From the NCBI GenBank assembly GCA_022771695.1, contig JALEKJ010000065.1, forward strand, positions 58,245-122,244: 64,000 nt of DNA, given 5' to 3'. Both the position numbers and the translations under genes were made by a program. Shown piece after piece: positions 40,910-51,127 of this stretch (positions within the stretch are counted from its first letter, which is position 1; each line of letters begins with the position of its first letter). Origin of the DNA: Roseburia sp. Its GTDB lineage: Bacteria; Bacillota; Clostridia; Lachnospirales; Lachnospiraceae. The notes under the pieces were generated by a model. It did not search any database. It was not told the DNA's origin and saw only the letters and a list, made by a program, of their open reading frames with translations.

Positions 40910-42772
40910 ATGGGAGAGATTCGATTATCCGCACTGATCAGTGACGGAATGGTATTACAGCGGGAAACAGAAAATTTTATTTGGGGATACGCAACACCGG
41001 GAAGAGACATCAGCCTTTTTCTGGGTGCATATCAGACTGCGGCAAGGGTAGGAGAAGACGGATATTTCAAACTCTATTTGCCACAGATGCAGGCCGGCGG
41101 ACCATGGGAAATCCGGCTTGGCGACGGGGAAGATAGTATTACAATTCGTGATATCCTGTTTGGCGATGTATTTTTACTTGGAGGTCAGTCAAATATGGAA
41201 CTTCCTGTGGTAAGGGTCATGGAGCGATTCGGCGAGGAAATCAAAACTACCGCAAAACAGGAGATTCGTATGTTCGAGGTGCCCAAAGAATATGCATTTG
41301 GGGAAAGGAGAGCGGAAATAGAAAATGGGCAGTGGATGAAAGCTGCCGGAGACGAATTGCTGCTTTTTAGTGCAGCAGGATATTTTGCGGCAAATGAGCT
41401 TTATGAGCGGGAGCATGTGCCAATCGGATTACTACAGACAGCAGTCGGCGGGACTCCGGTAAAAGCATGGTGCTGCGAAGAGACGGTACGAAAGCTGGGA
41501 CATGATGTGGCAGATTTGGCAGAGTGCAAACAGGAAGGTTATCCAAAACAGGTGGAGTTGGCAGAGGCAAAGCGCGCAGAATTGTGGTGGGAAGAAGCTC
41601 TGGCAGGATGCGATAAGAGAAGCGGAACGATAGAGCTGCCGGGATTTTTTTCCGGGACAGCGTTAAAAGGATTTTGCGGAGCACTGAAACTGCGCAAAAT
41701 AATTACACTTCCCGAGGATACCGATTGGGGGAACGCAGATGCAACGCTGTATCTTGGTGCGTTGATTGACGCAGATTTTGCTTACATAAACGGTAAGAAG
41801 GTAGGAGAGACCGCGTATCGTTATCCGCCCAGAATCTATGAGATTCCAAAGGGAGCGTTACATGCGGGCGAAAACGAAATAGAGGTAAAGATGCTCGTAT
41901 TTAACGGCGAGGGTGGTTTTATGCCGGGAAAAGAATATGAAATCTGCTATAACGATAATGGAAAAAAGAAAGTATCGCTTAACGGATTATGGGAGTATGA
42001 AATCATAAAAGAAATGCCCGAATTACCGGAAACGACTTTTTTTCAATACAAGGCGGCGGGACTCTATCAAGGGATGCTGTATCCGCTCCGTAACTGGAGA
42101 ATAAAAGGCTGCTTTTTCTATCAGGGGGAATCGAACACCGGACGACCGGAGACCTATGAGGAAGAATTTACGGCGATGATTGCAGACTGGCGTGCCCTCT
42201 GGGAGCAACCGAAACTGCCGTTCCTGTTTGTACAGCTCGCCGGGTTTGCGGATGGAAAGGAACAGACCGATGGAACAGACTGGGCGAGACTGCGGGAAGA
42301 GCAGCGCCTTACGGCAGAACATGTGGAACGTACAATGATGGTGCAGGCCTATGATTTGGGAGAATACAACGACCTGCATCCGACGGACAAGAAATCCGTC
42401 GGGAAACGAATTGCGTTGGCGGCAGAAAAGCTGATTTATGGGAAAAATGTTGTATGTCAGGGTGCAAGCGTAAAGGAAGTCAACCGAATGCCGGAAAAAG
42501 TACAGGTGATATTTGAACCGGCGGAGACGGTACTCCATACAGCAGAAAAAGAGAACGGAAAGAAAAGTGTCTGCGGTTTTACGTGGATAAAAGAAGATGG
42601 AAGTAGAGTGGAGGCATACGCTGAAATTGCAGGAAATACCATGGTGGAGGTGAAACTGCCGAGGGAGACATCCTGCATTGGAATGTCTTACGCGTGGAAT
42701 GACTGCCCGCTGGATGCAAATCTGTATAACGAAGCAGGGTTTCCGGTCGTGCCGTTTGAAATAATATTTTAG
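40910..42772 (+). CDS. SGNH acetylesterase, sialate O-acetylesterase-like
   Basis: 620 residues. SASA-type SGNH hydrolase with the catalytic Ser block GGQSNMELPV (S94), the Gly/Asn block CFFYQGESNTGRPETYEE near residue 400, and the Asp-His block NDLHPTDK near 488. Between the first and second blocks (about 195-345) sits a beta-sandwich domain like those in glycoside hydrolase family 2 (WGNADATLYLGALIDADFAYING pattern). This split layout occurs in esterases acting on plant-wall glycans. It probably deacetylates imported xylo-oligosaccharides. The start at 40910 has AGAGGAG upstream. No signal peptide. Confidence 0.82.
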   Translation: MGEIRLSALISDGMVLQRETENFIWGYATPGRDISLFLGAYQTAARVGEDGYFKLYLPQMQAGGPWEIRLGDGEDSITIRDILFGDVFLLGGQSNMELPVVRVMERFGEEIKTTAKQEIRMFEVPKEYAFGERRAEIENGQWMKAAGDELLLFSAAGYFAANELYEREHVPIGLLQTAVGGTPVKAWCCEETVRKLGHDVADLAECKQEGYPKQVELAEAKRAELWWEEALAGCDKRSGTIELPGFFSGTALKGFCGALKLRKIITLPEDTDWGNADATLYLGALIDADFAYINGKKVGETAYRYPPRIYEIPKGALHAGENEIEVKMLVFNGEGGFMPGKEYEICYNDNGKKKVSLNGLWEYEIIKEMPELPETTFFQYKAAGLYQGMLYPLRNWRIKGCFFYQGESNTGRPETYEEEFTAMIADWRALWEQPKLPFLFVQLAGFADGKEQTDGTDWARLREEQRLTAEHVERTMMVQAYDLGEYNDLHPTDKKSVGKRIALAAEKLIYGKNVVCQGASVKEVNRMPEKVQVIFEPAETVLHTAEKENGKKSVCGFTWIKEDGSRVEAYAEIAGNTMVEVKLPRETSCIGMSYAWNDCPLDANLYNEAGFPVVPFEIIF

Positions 42773-42808
42773 ATACAGACAGTTGGGCGATGAATGGAGA
42801 AGTGAAAG

Positions 42809-45757
42809 ATGTGGCTATTTGAGGAAGAATGCGCAACGCCGTTTCTGGTTGAACCGGAGGCATACGAGGGCGTGAAGCGAATTGCAGATAAAGTGGCAGA
42901 TGATGTGGAGACAGTCTGCGGAAAACGTCCCAAAGTGTATAGCGATGCAGCCGTACAGGAAAAACATCTGGTGCTGATGGCGACTGTCGGACGAAGTCCT
43001 TTGTTGGATGCGCTAGTGAGACAAGGTGTCATTGATGTTTCTAACGTGCAGGGAAAACGTGAGGTATATGGAATCCGTCTTTTGGGAAAGGGAAATGCGG
43101 ACGAGAGAGAAAGTTGGCAGGAGATTCCGGAGCTTGCGCAGACGGAAGAACTACTTGTCATATACGGAAGTGATAAAAGAGGAACCATCTACGGGATGTT
43201 CCACTTGTCGGAAGTGATCGGTGTCAGCCCGCTATACTTCTGGGGAGATGCCACTCCGATAAAGAGAAAAAGTATTCGGCTGGATGCGTCGGTTGAGATG
43301 ATTTCCAAAGAACCTTCTGTAAAATATCGCGGATTTTTTATCAATGACGAGTGGCCGTGCTTTGGCAACTGGACATTTCATCATTATGGTGGATTTACTG
43401 CAGAGATGTACGACAAGGTCTTTGAATTATTGCTGCGTCTGAAAGGAAATTATCTGTGGCCTGCGATGTGGACGTCTTCCTTTGCACTCGATGGGCCGGG
43501 TGAAAAAAATGCCGAACTGGCGGATATTTATGGTGTTATTATGGGCAACTCACATCATGAACCGGCATTGCGCGCGGGCGAGGAGTGGGATCTCTATCGC
43601 GGCGAGAACAGCATTTATGGAAACGAGTGGAATTACGTCACCAATAAAGAGGGGCTTTTACGATACTGGGAAGACGGATTAAAACGAAGCGGAAAATATG
43701 AGAGTATCATTACGGTGGGAATGCGTGGAGAACGTGACAGCGTGATGGAAGGTCCGCAGTCTCTCGAAGAGAACATTGAGATTTTAAAAGACATCATTGC
43801 AAACCAGAAGAAGCTGATTGAAAAGCAGGTGCACAGAGACGGAGAAAATCCGCCGCTTCTGCTTGCAATTTATAAGGAAGTAGAACAATATTTTTATGGT
43901 GGAGACGGGGTTGCCGGACTGCGCGAATGGGAAGGAATTGAGGATGTTATCTGGATGTTCTGTGAAGATAACTTCGGACATATGCGCTACTTGCCGGAGA
44001 AAGAATGGAAAGCACATAAAGGCGGATATGGAATGTATTTTCATCTGGATTATCACGGAGCACCGATTTCCTATGAGTGGATGAACAGTACACCGCTATC
44101 TGCAATATGGGAGCAGATGACACTTGCTTATGAGTCTGGCATTCGTGATGTGTGGATGGTAAACGTAGGAGACCTGAAAGGAAATGAGTATCCGTTGTCT
44201 TATTTTATGGAGCTTGCTTATGATTTTGACCGTTGGGGAAGCGATGCCGTTAACACTACGCGGAAATATACGGAACAGTGGATGCGTACACAGTTCGGTA
44301 CGGAACTGCCGGATGACCAGTGCAGCCGATTGGTAAACGTTTTAGTGGAAGCAACGGCATTGATTGGAAGACATCGACCGGAAGCACTTAACAGCGAGAC
44401 ATACCATCCGTTTCATGAGTGTGAAGCAGACCGTGTCTTAATGCAGGGGAAACGTTTGCAGGAAGAATTGGAAGCGCTAAAAAAACAACTGCCAGAGACG
44501 TATAGGAGCGGATATTACAGCATGATTTATGACCCGCTTCAGATGGCGCTTAACTTGCTTGAGATGCAGATTAATGCAGGAAAAAATGCACATTATGCAA
44601 AGCAAGGGAAAAAGGCTGCAAATGAATATGCAAACATGGTAGATGCATGTATCAGAGAGGATAAACGCTTGATAAAGCGGGCAACAGAGCGTGGCGGAGG
44701 AAAATGGTATGGCATGTATGGCGGTGCACATGTCGGTTTTGTAAAGTGGAATGAGGATGGATGCAAATATCCGCTTCGTACTTATGTGCAACCCTTTGAC
44801 AAGCCAAGACTTCTCGTGTCGCGGGCGGACGATGAAGCTGTTTTGGTAAAAAATTACGGAAACTGCGAAGCGTTTGAAATCTATGATTTTATGGATGAAG
44901 GTGTTGAAAACCTTGAGATTGAGCTTGCAAACGGCGGAATTGGCAGCTTAAACTGCGAAATCTTTATGGATGCCTGTGACTGGCTCTCTTTCGAACTGTC
45001 CGGGCATGAGATTGTCTGTCAGGAGATGTTGCGGCTGATATGCAAACGGTCGCATTTGCCGGAAAAAGAAGCTGTCTGCATCATCAGAATCGTCGCCGGA
45101 GATACGGAGGTTAGGTTGCATGTGCACGGCAGGAAAAATGATACGGCAGGGGTGCCTGCCGGAACATTTTTTCCGCGGAATGGCAAAGTTGTGATGCTGG
45201 CAGAGCATTATGCAAAAGCAGACATTTACGAGGGCGGAGAACAGCCCGGAATGATTACGTTGAGCGACTTTGGACTTTGCGGAAGCGGCATTAAGTGCAA
45301 GCCATTTCACTATCAGCTTGAGAAGACAGAGTATCAAAAGCTGCTATCTAAAGACAATGCAAGAGTGTTGTTGCCTTGCGCATCCTACCCTGTGTGGATT
45401 AAGACAGCAGGAACTTACACGATAGAAGTGTGGACTGCGCCGTCAAATCCGGTGAACTCAAAACGGAACCTACAGTTTGCAGTCAGAAACTTCACTTTAG
45501 ATGACAGCTGGAGTATTGTGGATGTGTTGCCGAAAGACTACGAGGCAGGGGAACCTTCCTGTAAAGACTGGTGTGACGGAGTGATTTCACAGATACATAA
45601 GACAACTTGCAGCGTGCAATTTCAGCAGGGAACAAATGAGATACAGATTGGTTTGCTGGACGGTGTGCTGCTGCTCGAAAAGATTATGGTTTATCCTGCT
45701 GGGGAATGCATACCGAAATCTGCAATGGGACCGATGGAAAGTATGAGAAAAGTATGA
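42809..45757 (+). CDS. GH115 xylan alpha-1,2-glucuronidase
   Basis: 982 residues, the expected size for GH115. This family cuts (4-O-methyl-)glucuronic acid from xylose units, including internal ones. Blocks seen: LLVIYGSDKRGTIYGMFHLSE near residue 115, VKYRGFFINDEWPCFGNW near 172, LKGNYLWPAMWTSSF, IMGNSHHEPALRAGEEW, RGERDSVMEGPQSL, and a C-terminal region (about 845-982) with KTAGTYTIEVWTAPS. No signal peptide is visible, so it should act on imported oligosaccharides. It follows the SGNH esterase after 36 bases and precedes the two-component genes after 30. Confidence 0.93.
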   Translation: MWLFEEECATPFLVEPEAYEGVKRIADKVADDVETVCGKRPKVYSDAAVQEKHLVLMATVGRSPLLDALVRQGVIDVSNVQGKREVYGIRLLGKGNADERESWQEIPELAQTEELLVIYGSDKRGTIYGMFHLSEVIGVSPLYFWGDATPIKRKSIRLDASVEMISKEPSVKYRGFFINDEWPCFGNWTFHHYGGFTAEMYDKVFELLLRLKGNYLWPAMWTSSFALDGPGEKNAELADIYGVIMGNSHHEPALRAGEEWDLYRGENSIYGNEWNYVTNKEGLLRYWEDGLKRSGKYESIITVGMRGERDSVMEGPQSLEENIEILKDIIANQKKLIEKQVHRDGENPPLLLAIYKEVEQYFYGGDGVAGLREWEGIEDVIWMFCEDNFGHMRYLPEKEWKAHKGGYGMYFHLDYHGAPISYEWMNSTPLSAIWEQMTLAYESGIRDVWMVNVGDLKGNEYPLSYFMELAYDFDRWGSDAVNTTRKYTEQWMRTQFGTELPDDQCSRLVNVLVEATALIGRHRPEALNSETYHPFHECEADRVLMQGKRLQEELEALKKQLPETYRSGYYSMIYDPLQMALNLLEMQINAGKNAHYAKQGKKAANEYANMVDACIREDKRLIKRATERGGGKWYGMYGGAHVGFVKWNEDGCKYPLRTYVQPFDKPRLLVSRADDEAVLVKNYGNCEAFEIYDFMDEGVENLEIELANGGIGSLNCEIFMDACDWLSFELSGHEIVCQEMLRLICKRSHLPEKEAVCIIRIVAGDTEVRLHVHGRKNDTAGVPAGTFFPRNGKVVMLAEHYAKADIYEGGEQPGMITLSDFGLCGSGIKCKPFHYQLEKTEYQKLLSKDNARVLLPCASYPVWIKTAGTYTIEVWTAPSNPVNSKRNLQFAVRNFTLDDSWSIVDVLPKDYEAGEPSCKDWCDGVISQIHKTTCSVQFQQGTNEIQIGLLDGVLLLEKIMVYPAGECIPKSAMGPMESMRKV

Positions 45758-45787
45758 TAAGATAGAAAAAAGCAAAGGAGGAAGGGC

Positions 45788-47566
45788 ATGCGGAGCTTGT
45801 GGCAGAGATTTGAGCGTCTGCTCGATGATTATAAACTGAAGAAAAAGCTGTTAATTTTATATATTTGCTGCGTGCTGATTCCTTTGATTGCGACAGACAG
45901 CATCGTGCTCTATATTGTGATTCATTCCGAGCAGGTAGAAAACCAGCATGTTATGGAGAATGATGCGAGTGCGGTACAGTACAGCTTGTCTAACATCATA
46001 GAACATGCATCCGGTACAGCAAAGAATATTTACATGAATGAGTATGTGGAAGAATTCTTGAACACGGAATATGAGACAGCGATGGATTACGTCATTGCAT
46101 ACAATAATTTTATGAAAAATTCACTGTTTGACAGTAGTATCGGACTGGATAATACACAGATTACAATCTATGCGGATAATGAGACTATTGTAAACGGTGG
46201 TGAGTTTGGCAGGCTGTCATCCATACGGGAAACGGAGTGGTATCAGTATTTGATACAATCCGGGCAGGACTCTGTTCTGTATTTTTACTATGATGATTCT
46301 AAGAGCCCGGCGGTCGACGCGAAACGCAAGCTTTGTTTTGTACGCAGAATGAATTTCTTTGGTTCCGGCAGTTGTGAGAAGGTAGTACGGGTTGAGATTG
46401 ATTACAGCAACCTCGTGCGGGTATTAAATAACATGAATTATGAGTCACGCGTGTACATATGTCAGGACGGCAAAATTTTGCTGTCGAATGATGGGTATAG
46501 CAATGTCGGACAGAATTTCTTGACATTTGACAAGTACGAAGAAGTAGGTTATGAGAAGGAAATCAGCTACTATGGAACAGTATGGCAGTTCTACATTTTA
46601 AAAGGCAAAAACAGTGTCATGGCATCCATTGGAGAAAACATGCCGCTAATTCTGTTGCTGGTGTTAAGCAATGCCGTGCTTCCATGGGTTTTGATGAGCC
46701 AGATTAATCGTTCCATTACGATGCGTATGCAGGAACTCAGCCGGGCATTTGAGAGTGTGGATAAGGACAGACTAAAGGAGCTTCCGAGAGCAAGAGGACA
46801 GGATGAAATTGGTAGTCTGATGCAGAATTATAATCGCATGGTGCGAAGAACAAACGAACTCATACAGACGGTGTATAAGGAGCGGCTGCGTGAGCAGGAG
46901 ATGGATATCGCAAGGCAGAACGCAGAATTACTGGCACTGCATAGCCAGATTAATCCGCATTTTTTGTTTAATGCTCTGGAGAGTATTCGAATGCACAGTA
47001 TCTTAAAGCAGGAATATGAGACAGCAGATATGGTGGAGAAATTAGCAATCATGGAGCGTCAGAACGTGGATTGGGGAAATGATACCGTGGAAATCAAGCG
47101 GGAGATAGAATTTGTGGAAGCATATCTGGGCTTGCAGAAGTATCGATTCGGAGAGCGGTTGTCGTATGAACTGGATATTGATGTAGGGTGTAAAGAGATT
47201 CGGATTCCAAAGCTTACAGTTGTAACATTTGTGGAGAATGCCTGCGTGCATGGTATTGAGAGCAAGACTGCACCGGGGTGGATTTTTGTGCGAATCTATC
47301 AGGAAGAACAGGTGCTCTGCATTGAGGTGGAGGATACCGGAGACGGACTGAATGAAGAAGAACTTGCAGATATCCGAGAGCGGATGAAGCAGGCAAGTAT
47401 TGAAAAATTAAAAGAAAAAGGGCGCGTGGGTATGCTGAATGCCTGCCTACGTCTTAAGATGATTACGGAGAATACAGCTCAATTTGTGATTGAGAGTGAA
47501 AAAGGCGTGGGAACGATGGTACAGATAAGGATTCCGTTGGAGAAGCTTTCCGGTTGGGCTGTATAA
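45788..47566 (+). CDS. YesM-type sensor histidine kinase
   Basis: 592 residues. A membrane helix at about 18-40, an extracellular sensing region (about 45-280), a second helix (about 285-305), a HAMP linker, then the His_kinase domain with phosphoacceptor H391 in SQINPHFLFNALESIRM, followed by the ATPase motifs ENACVHGIE (N box), DTGDGL and KGVGTMVQI. YesM-type kinases commonly sense extracellular oligosaccharides and work with YesN-type regulators. The partner regulator starts 19 bases downstream. Its place inside the locus points to xylo-oligosaccharide sensing (inference). Confidence 0.94.
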   Translation: MRSLWQRFERLLDDYKLKKKLLILYICCVLIPLIATDSIVLYIVIHSEQVENQHVMENDASAVQYSLSNIIEHASGTAKNIYMNEYVEEFLNTEYETAMDYVIAYNNFMKNSLFDSSIGLDNTQITIYADNETIVNGGEFGRLSSIRETEWYQYLIQSGQDSVLYFYYDDSKSPAVDAKRKLCFVRRMNFFGSGSCEKVVRVEIDYSNLVRVLNNMNYESRVYICQDGKILLSNDGYSNVGQNFLTFDKYEEVGYEKEISYYGTVWQFYILKGKNSVMASIGENMPLILLLVLSNAVLPWVLMSQINRSITMRMQELSRAFESVDKDRLKELPRARGQDEIGSLMQNYNRMVRRTNELIQTVYKERLREQEMDIARQNAELLALHSQINPHFLFNALESIRMHSILKQEYETADMVEKLAIMERQNVDWGNDTVEIKREIEFVEAYLGLQKYRFGERLSYELDIDVGCKEIRIPKLTVVTFVENACVHGIESKTAPGWIFVRIYQEEQVLCIEVEDTGDGLNEEELADIRERMKQASIEKLKEKGRVGMLNACLRLKMITENTAQFVIESEKGVGTMVQIRIPLEKLSGWAV

Positions 47567-47585
47567 CAAGAAAGAGGGGAACGAG

Positions 47586-49175
47586 ATGCTTCGGGTTTTA
47601 TTAGTGGATGACGAGCCATTTATTGTGCAGGGATTATCGGTGCTCATTGACTGGGAAAAAGAGGGATATGAGATTGTAGCGACAGCGGCAGATGGAAGCG
47701 AGGCACTGGAGTATTTGAAGGAGCATACCGTTGACCTTATCATTGCGGATATCAAGATGCCGGTGATGACCGGTATCGAATTGCTTGAAGCAATCAGAAA
47801 AGAAGAAATTTCTGATGCGTATTTTGTGATATTGAGCGGATACAGTGATTTTGGTTACGCACAGCAGGCAATCCGCTATAAGTGCATGGATTATGTGTTA
47901 AAGCCGGTAGAGAAAGAAGAACTGCTTGGTATCTTGCGCAAGGTTGCAAAGATGTCGGAGAATACCATGCTGGATGAGCAGAATAAACAGAGATTGGAAC
48001 AGGCATATCTGGCAAGGAACGTGATGTCGCTGCTATTCGGAAAGTTTGATCGAATGAACTTGGATTATGTAAAGAACCATATGCAGCTATCGGAGGGTGT
48101 GCGCTATATTGATATCGAATTTTGTGAGACAATGGAACTGGAGGAACAGGAGGAAGGTGAACTGCGAAAGCTGCAACGCCGCTTATACCAGGCATGTCAG
48201 GATTTTTTAAAGGAAGATGAAGGTCATTGTATTTTTGATGTATCGCAGGATGAAAAGAGCTATGATATCGGCTTTATCTATTGTGATTATATGGCAGCAA
48301 AACAGGAGTGCACAGAGGAGGAGTATTTGCAGGGATTTCGTAAAAATTTAGAGACGGTGCTGCAGCACCCGGTGCACATGCTGGTGGGGAAAAAGGTTGC
48401 AGATATTTCAGCGGTGGCGAAGTCTTACAGTGCATCCTGTGTCTTAAAATCGTTAGAGGCATTTCGTGAGAAAAAGTCGGTTTACTTTTATGAGGAGGAA
48501 GTGCAGATTAATCAGGGCGGTATCGTGCTCTGTAAGCAGAGTCTTGATGCGCTGATTGCTGCGATTGAACAAAACGGGAAAGCAGAAATCCGTAAATGCG
48601 TAGACCAACTTTATGAGGAAATGAGGCGGATGGGTGTCACGGGTGACACGATGAATCTGAACATCAATTATCTGTTATTTCAATTAATACATCTTGCGAC
48701 AGAGCAGGATGACTGCGTGAATCAGGAGGAAATCCTTCATTATATCAGTGAAAGATCCTTTGAGGAAGGAATCATGCGTGGAAGCCGTGCGCATCTTGCA
48801 CGGTTTGCGATTGAATATGGCGACTATCTGACACAGCTTCGAAAAAATGTATCGCGTGGCGTGTTGGCGGAGATTGAGCGTGAAGTGCGTGAAAATTATG
48901 CAGAGAATCTGACACTGCGCGAACTGAGTCAGAAATATTATGTGAACAGCGCGTACTTAGGACAGTTATTCCGGAAAAAGTATGGGGTGTCTTTTAAAGA
49001 ATACCTCAACAACTATCGCATGGAGCAGGCAGCACAAAAGCTGCTCCGAACCGATGACAAGATATACCAGATAGCGCAGGAGGTTGGATACAAAGACCTG
49101 GATTACTTCATCAATCGTTTTATCGCGGCGAAGGGCTGCACACCCGCAAAATTCCGCAAACAGAGCGGAAAGTAA
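47586..49175 (+). CDS. YesN-type response regulator with AraC DNA-binding domain
   Basis: 529 residues. The receiver domain (1-120) has the acidic pair in LLVDDEPF, phosphoacceptor D55 in IIADIKMPVMTG and the Lys in YVLKPVEK. A long middle region (about 140-420) is typical of YesN proteins. The C-terminal AraC domain (about 430-529) has LRELSQKYYVNSAYLGQLFRK and YQIAQEVGYKDLDYFINRF. It probably activates the transporter and hydrolase genes that follow. A terminator separates it from the next operon part. Confidence 0.94.
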   Translation: MLRVLLVDDEPFIVQGLSVLIDWEKEGYEIVATAADGSEALEYLKEHTVDLIIADIKMPVMTGIELLEAIRKEEISDAYFVILSGYSDFGYAQQAIRYKCMDYVLKPVEKEELLGILRKVAKMSENTMLDEQNKQRLEQAYLARNVMSLLFGKFDRMNLDYVKNHMQLSEGVRYIDIEFCETMELEEQEEGELRKLQRRLYQACQDFLKEDEGHCIFDVSQDEKSYDIGFIYCDYMAAKQECTEEEYLQGFRKNLETVLQHPVHMLVGKKVADISAVAKSYSASCVLKSLEAFREKKSVYFYEEEVQINQGGIVLCKQSLDALIAAIEQNGKAEIRKCVDQLYEEMRRMGVTGDTMNLNINYLLFQLIHLATEQDDCVNQEEILHYISERSFEEGIMRGSRAHLARFAIEYGDYLTQLRKNVSRGVLAEIEREVRENYAENLTLRELSQKYYVNSAYLGQLFRKKYGVSFKEYLNNYRMEQAAQKLLRTDDKIYQIAQEVGYKDLDYFINRFIAAKGCTPAKFRKQSGK

Positions 49176-49191
49176 AAGAGAAACAGGACAA

Positions 49192-49228
49192 AGTATAGAA
49201 TCGAATCTATACTTTGCCCTGTTTTTTT
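49192..49228 (+). terminator. Terminator after the response regulator
   Basis: ACAGG-CAAAGTATAGA and TCTATACTTTG-CCTGT pair in a stem of about 16 bp, followed by seven T. Confidence 0.9.
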
Positions 49229-49243
49229 ATATGCTTTCTCCGG

Positions 49244-49271
49244 TTGTTAATGTGTGCGTGCACGGTAAAAT
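49244..49271 (+). promoter_or_regulatory. Possible promoter of the oligosaccharide transporter operon
   Basis: TTGTTA (49244-49249) and TAAAAT (49266-49271), spacer 16. The spacer contains GTGCGTGCAC. A promoter is expected here after the terminator; the exact boxes are uncertain. Confidence 0.45.
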
Positions 49272-49328
49272 AGAATTATCAAATCGAACAGAAAAAGATT
49301 TGAAAAATAAAAAAGGGAGGAAGTATTT

Positions 49329-51029
49329 GTGAAAGCAAAAAAAGTAGTATCAGCATTGCTCGTAGCAGCAATGGCAGCATCCATGTTTACAGGATGCGGT
49401 GATGGAACAACGGGGGCCGATTCGAATAGCGTTGGGGATACGCAGAGCAGCGAGGATGGAGGAGTAAAGGAGTTTACAGCATTCTTCGCAGTTCCGGCTG
49501 GTACGGAAATCAATGATGACAATGAGATTCAACAGCAAATTGCAGAGATTACCGGAGCAAAGGTAAAAGAGACTTGGTTGACCGGACAGACTGCACAGGA
49601 GGCAGTTGGTACATTAATTGCCGGCGGCGAGTATCCGGACTTCATCGATGGTGGTGACGGTATGGCTCAGTTGTATGATGCAGGTGCATTGATTCCGCTG
49701 GATGATTATATTGATAAATATCCAAATATCAAGGAATTCTTAACAGAGGAAGAATGGGATAAGTTACGTCAGGATGATGGACATATTTACTGGATTCAGC
49801 AGTTCGGTAACATCTATGGCGAAGAAAAAGCAACCACACACAACGACGAGGCATTCTGGATTCAGACTCGTGTCCTTGAGTGGGCAGGCTATCCGGAAGT
49901 ACATACCATGGATCAGTACTTTGACTTGATTGAAGCATACAATGAGGCAAATCCAACCATGGAAGACGGAACAACTAATATTCCGTATACGATTCTATGC
50001 GATGACTGGCGTTATTTCTGTCTGGAGAATGCGCCGGAGTTCTTGGACGGATATCCAAATGACGGTTCCGTTATCGTAGATCCGGAAGAACTTAAGATTA
50101 TTGACTATAACACGACACCGACAGCAAAGCGTTATTTCCAGAAACTGAACGAGGAGTATCAGAAGGGAATTGTAGATCCGGAGTCCTTCACACAGACCTA
50201 TGATGAGTATATTGCAAAACTTTCTACCGGACGAGTTCTTGGTATGATTGACCAGTGGTGGGATTTTGCATATACCGCAGGTGATTCCATCAAACAGCAG
50301 GGCTTGGATAAACAGGGGTGTGCTTATGTTCCGCTTCCAATCACGATTGAAGAAGGAATGAAGAACCAGTGGCACAACTCCGGCGGAGTTCTTAATGTTG
50401 CAAGTGGTCTTGGAATTTCCGTAGACTGTGAGGATGTTGAGGGTGCATTACAGTTTGTGGACGATTTGCTTGGTCAGGAAGTACATGATTTACGTTTCTG
50501 GGGAGTAGAAGGCGAAGATTATCTGGTAGATGAAAATGGTGAGTTCTATCGTACAGATGAGATGAGAACGAATGCAACAGATACCGCATATAAAGCATCT
50601 CACCTTTGCACATATTCTTATTTCCCACAGTATTCCGGAACAAGCCGTGATGGTATAAATGCAATGAAACCGGAGTATCAGGCAAAAGAATTTTATGACA
50701 GCTTAAGCACGAACGTACAGGATTGCTTTGCAGCATACGGCGCAGAGACATATGTAGATATGCTTGGAACAAGTGAAGCACCGGGTCCATGGTATCCGAT
50801 GTACTCTCACTCTAACAATATGACAACCGATACAGAAGGTGGTCTGGCATGGGCAAAAATGGGTGAGATAAAGCATGAATACTTACCAAAGGTAGTTATG
50901 GCTGCAGACTTTGAAAGTGCTTGGGAAGAGTACATGGAGGTTTATGAGTCATGTAATCCACAGGCATTCATCGATGAAATGCAGGCAGAGTTAGACCGTA
51001 GAATGGAAGAAGCGGCAAAATACGAGTAA
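49329..51029 (+). CDS. Oligosaccharide ABC transporter binding lipoprotein (LplA-type)
   Basis: 566 residues. Lipoprotein signal with Lys-rich start, hydrophobic core and MFTGC lipobox (Cys near residue 22). The mature protein has EFTAFFAVPAG, VGTLIAGGEYPDFIDGGDG, WIQTRVLEWAGYPEVHTMDQYFDL and CDDWRYFCLENAPEFLDGYP, typical of the large binding proteins that go with LplB/LplC permeases. Surrounding genes point to xylo-oligosaccharides. Translation starts at GTG 49329 after GGGAGGAAG. A close paralogue lies at 57754. Confidence 0.92.
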   Translation: MKAKKVVSALLVAAMAASMFTGCGDGTTGADSNSVGDTQSSEDGGVKEFTAFFAVPAGTEINDDNEIQQQIAEITGAKVKETWLTGQTAQEAVGTLIAGGEYPDFIDGGDGMAQLYDAGALIPLDDYIDKYPNIKEFLTEEEWDKLRQDDGHIYWIQQFGNIYGEEKATTHNDEAFWIQTRVLEWAGYPEVHTMDQYFDLIEAYNEANPTMEDGTTNIPYTILCDDWRYFCLENAPEFLDGYPNDGSVIVDPEELKIIDYNTTPTAKRYFQKLNEEYQKGIVDPESFTQTYDEYIAKLSTGRVLGMIDQWWDFAYTAGDSIKQQGLDKQGCAYVPLPITIEEGMKNQWHNSGGVLNVASGLGISVDCEDVEGALQFVDDLLGQEVHDLRFWGVEGEDYLVDENGEFYRTDEMRTNATDTAYKASHLCTYSYFPQYSGTSRDGINAMKPEYQAKEFYDSLSTNVQDCFAAYGAETYVDMLGTSEAPGPWYPMYSHSNNMTTDTEGGLAWAKMGEIKHEYLPKVVMAADFESAWEEYMEVYESCNPQAFIDEMQAELDRRMEEAAKYE

Positions 51030-51047
51030 CCAATAAGCAGATTTTGG

Positions 51048-51098
51048 AACAGGCAGATGCATATACCGCGGATGGTGGCAGTATCATCTGCCTGTTTT
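51048..51098 (+). terminator. Long hairpin between binding protein and permease
   Basis: AACAGGCAGATG and CATCTGCCTGTT form a perfect 12-bp stem followed by TT. The loop is 25 bases. It likely separates the level of the binding protein from that of the permeases, as at 30609. Confidence 0.75.
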
Positions 51099-51127
51099 CT
51101 GAAAAAAATGGAAGGATGGAGGTAACT

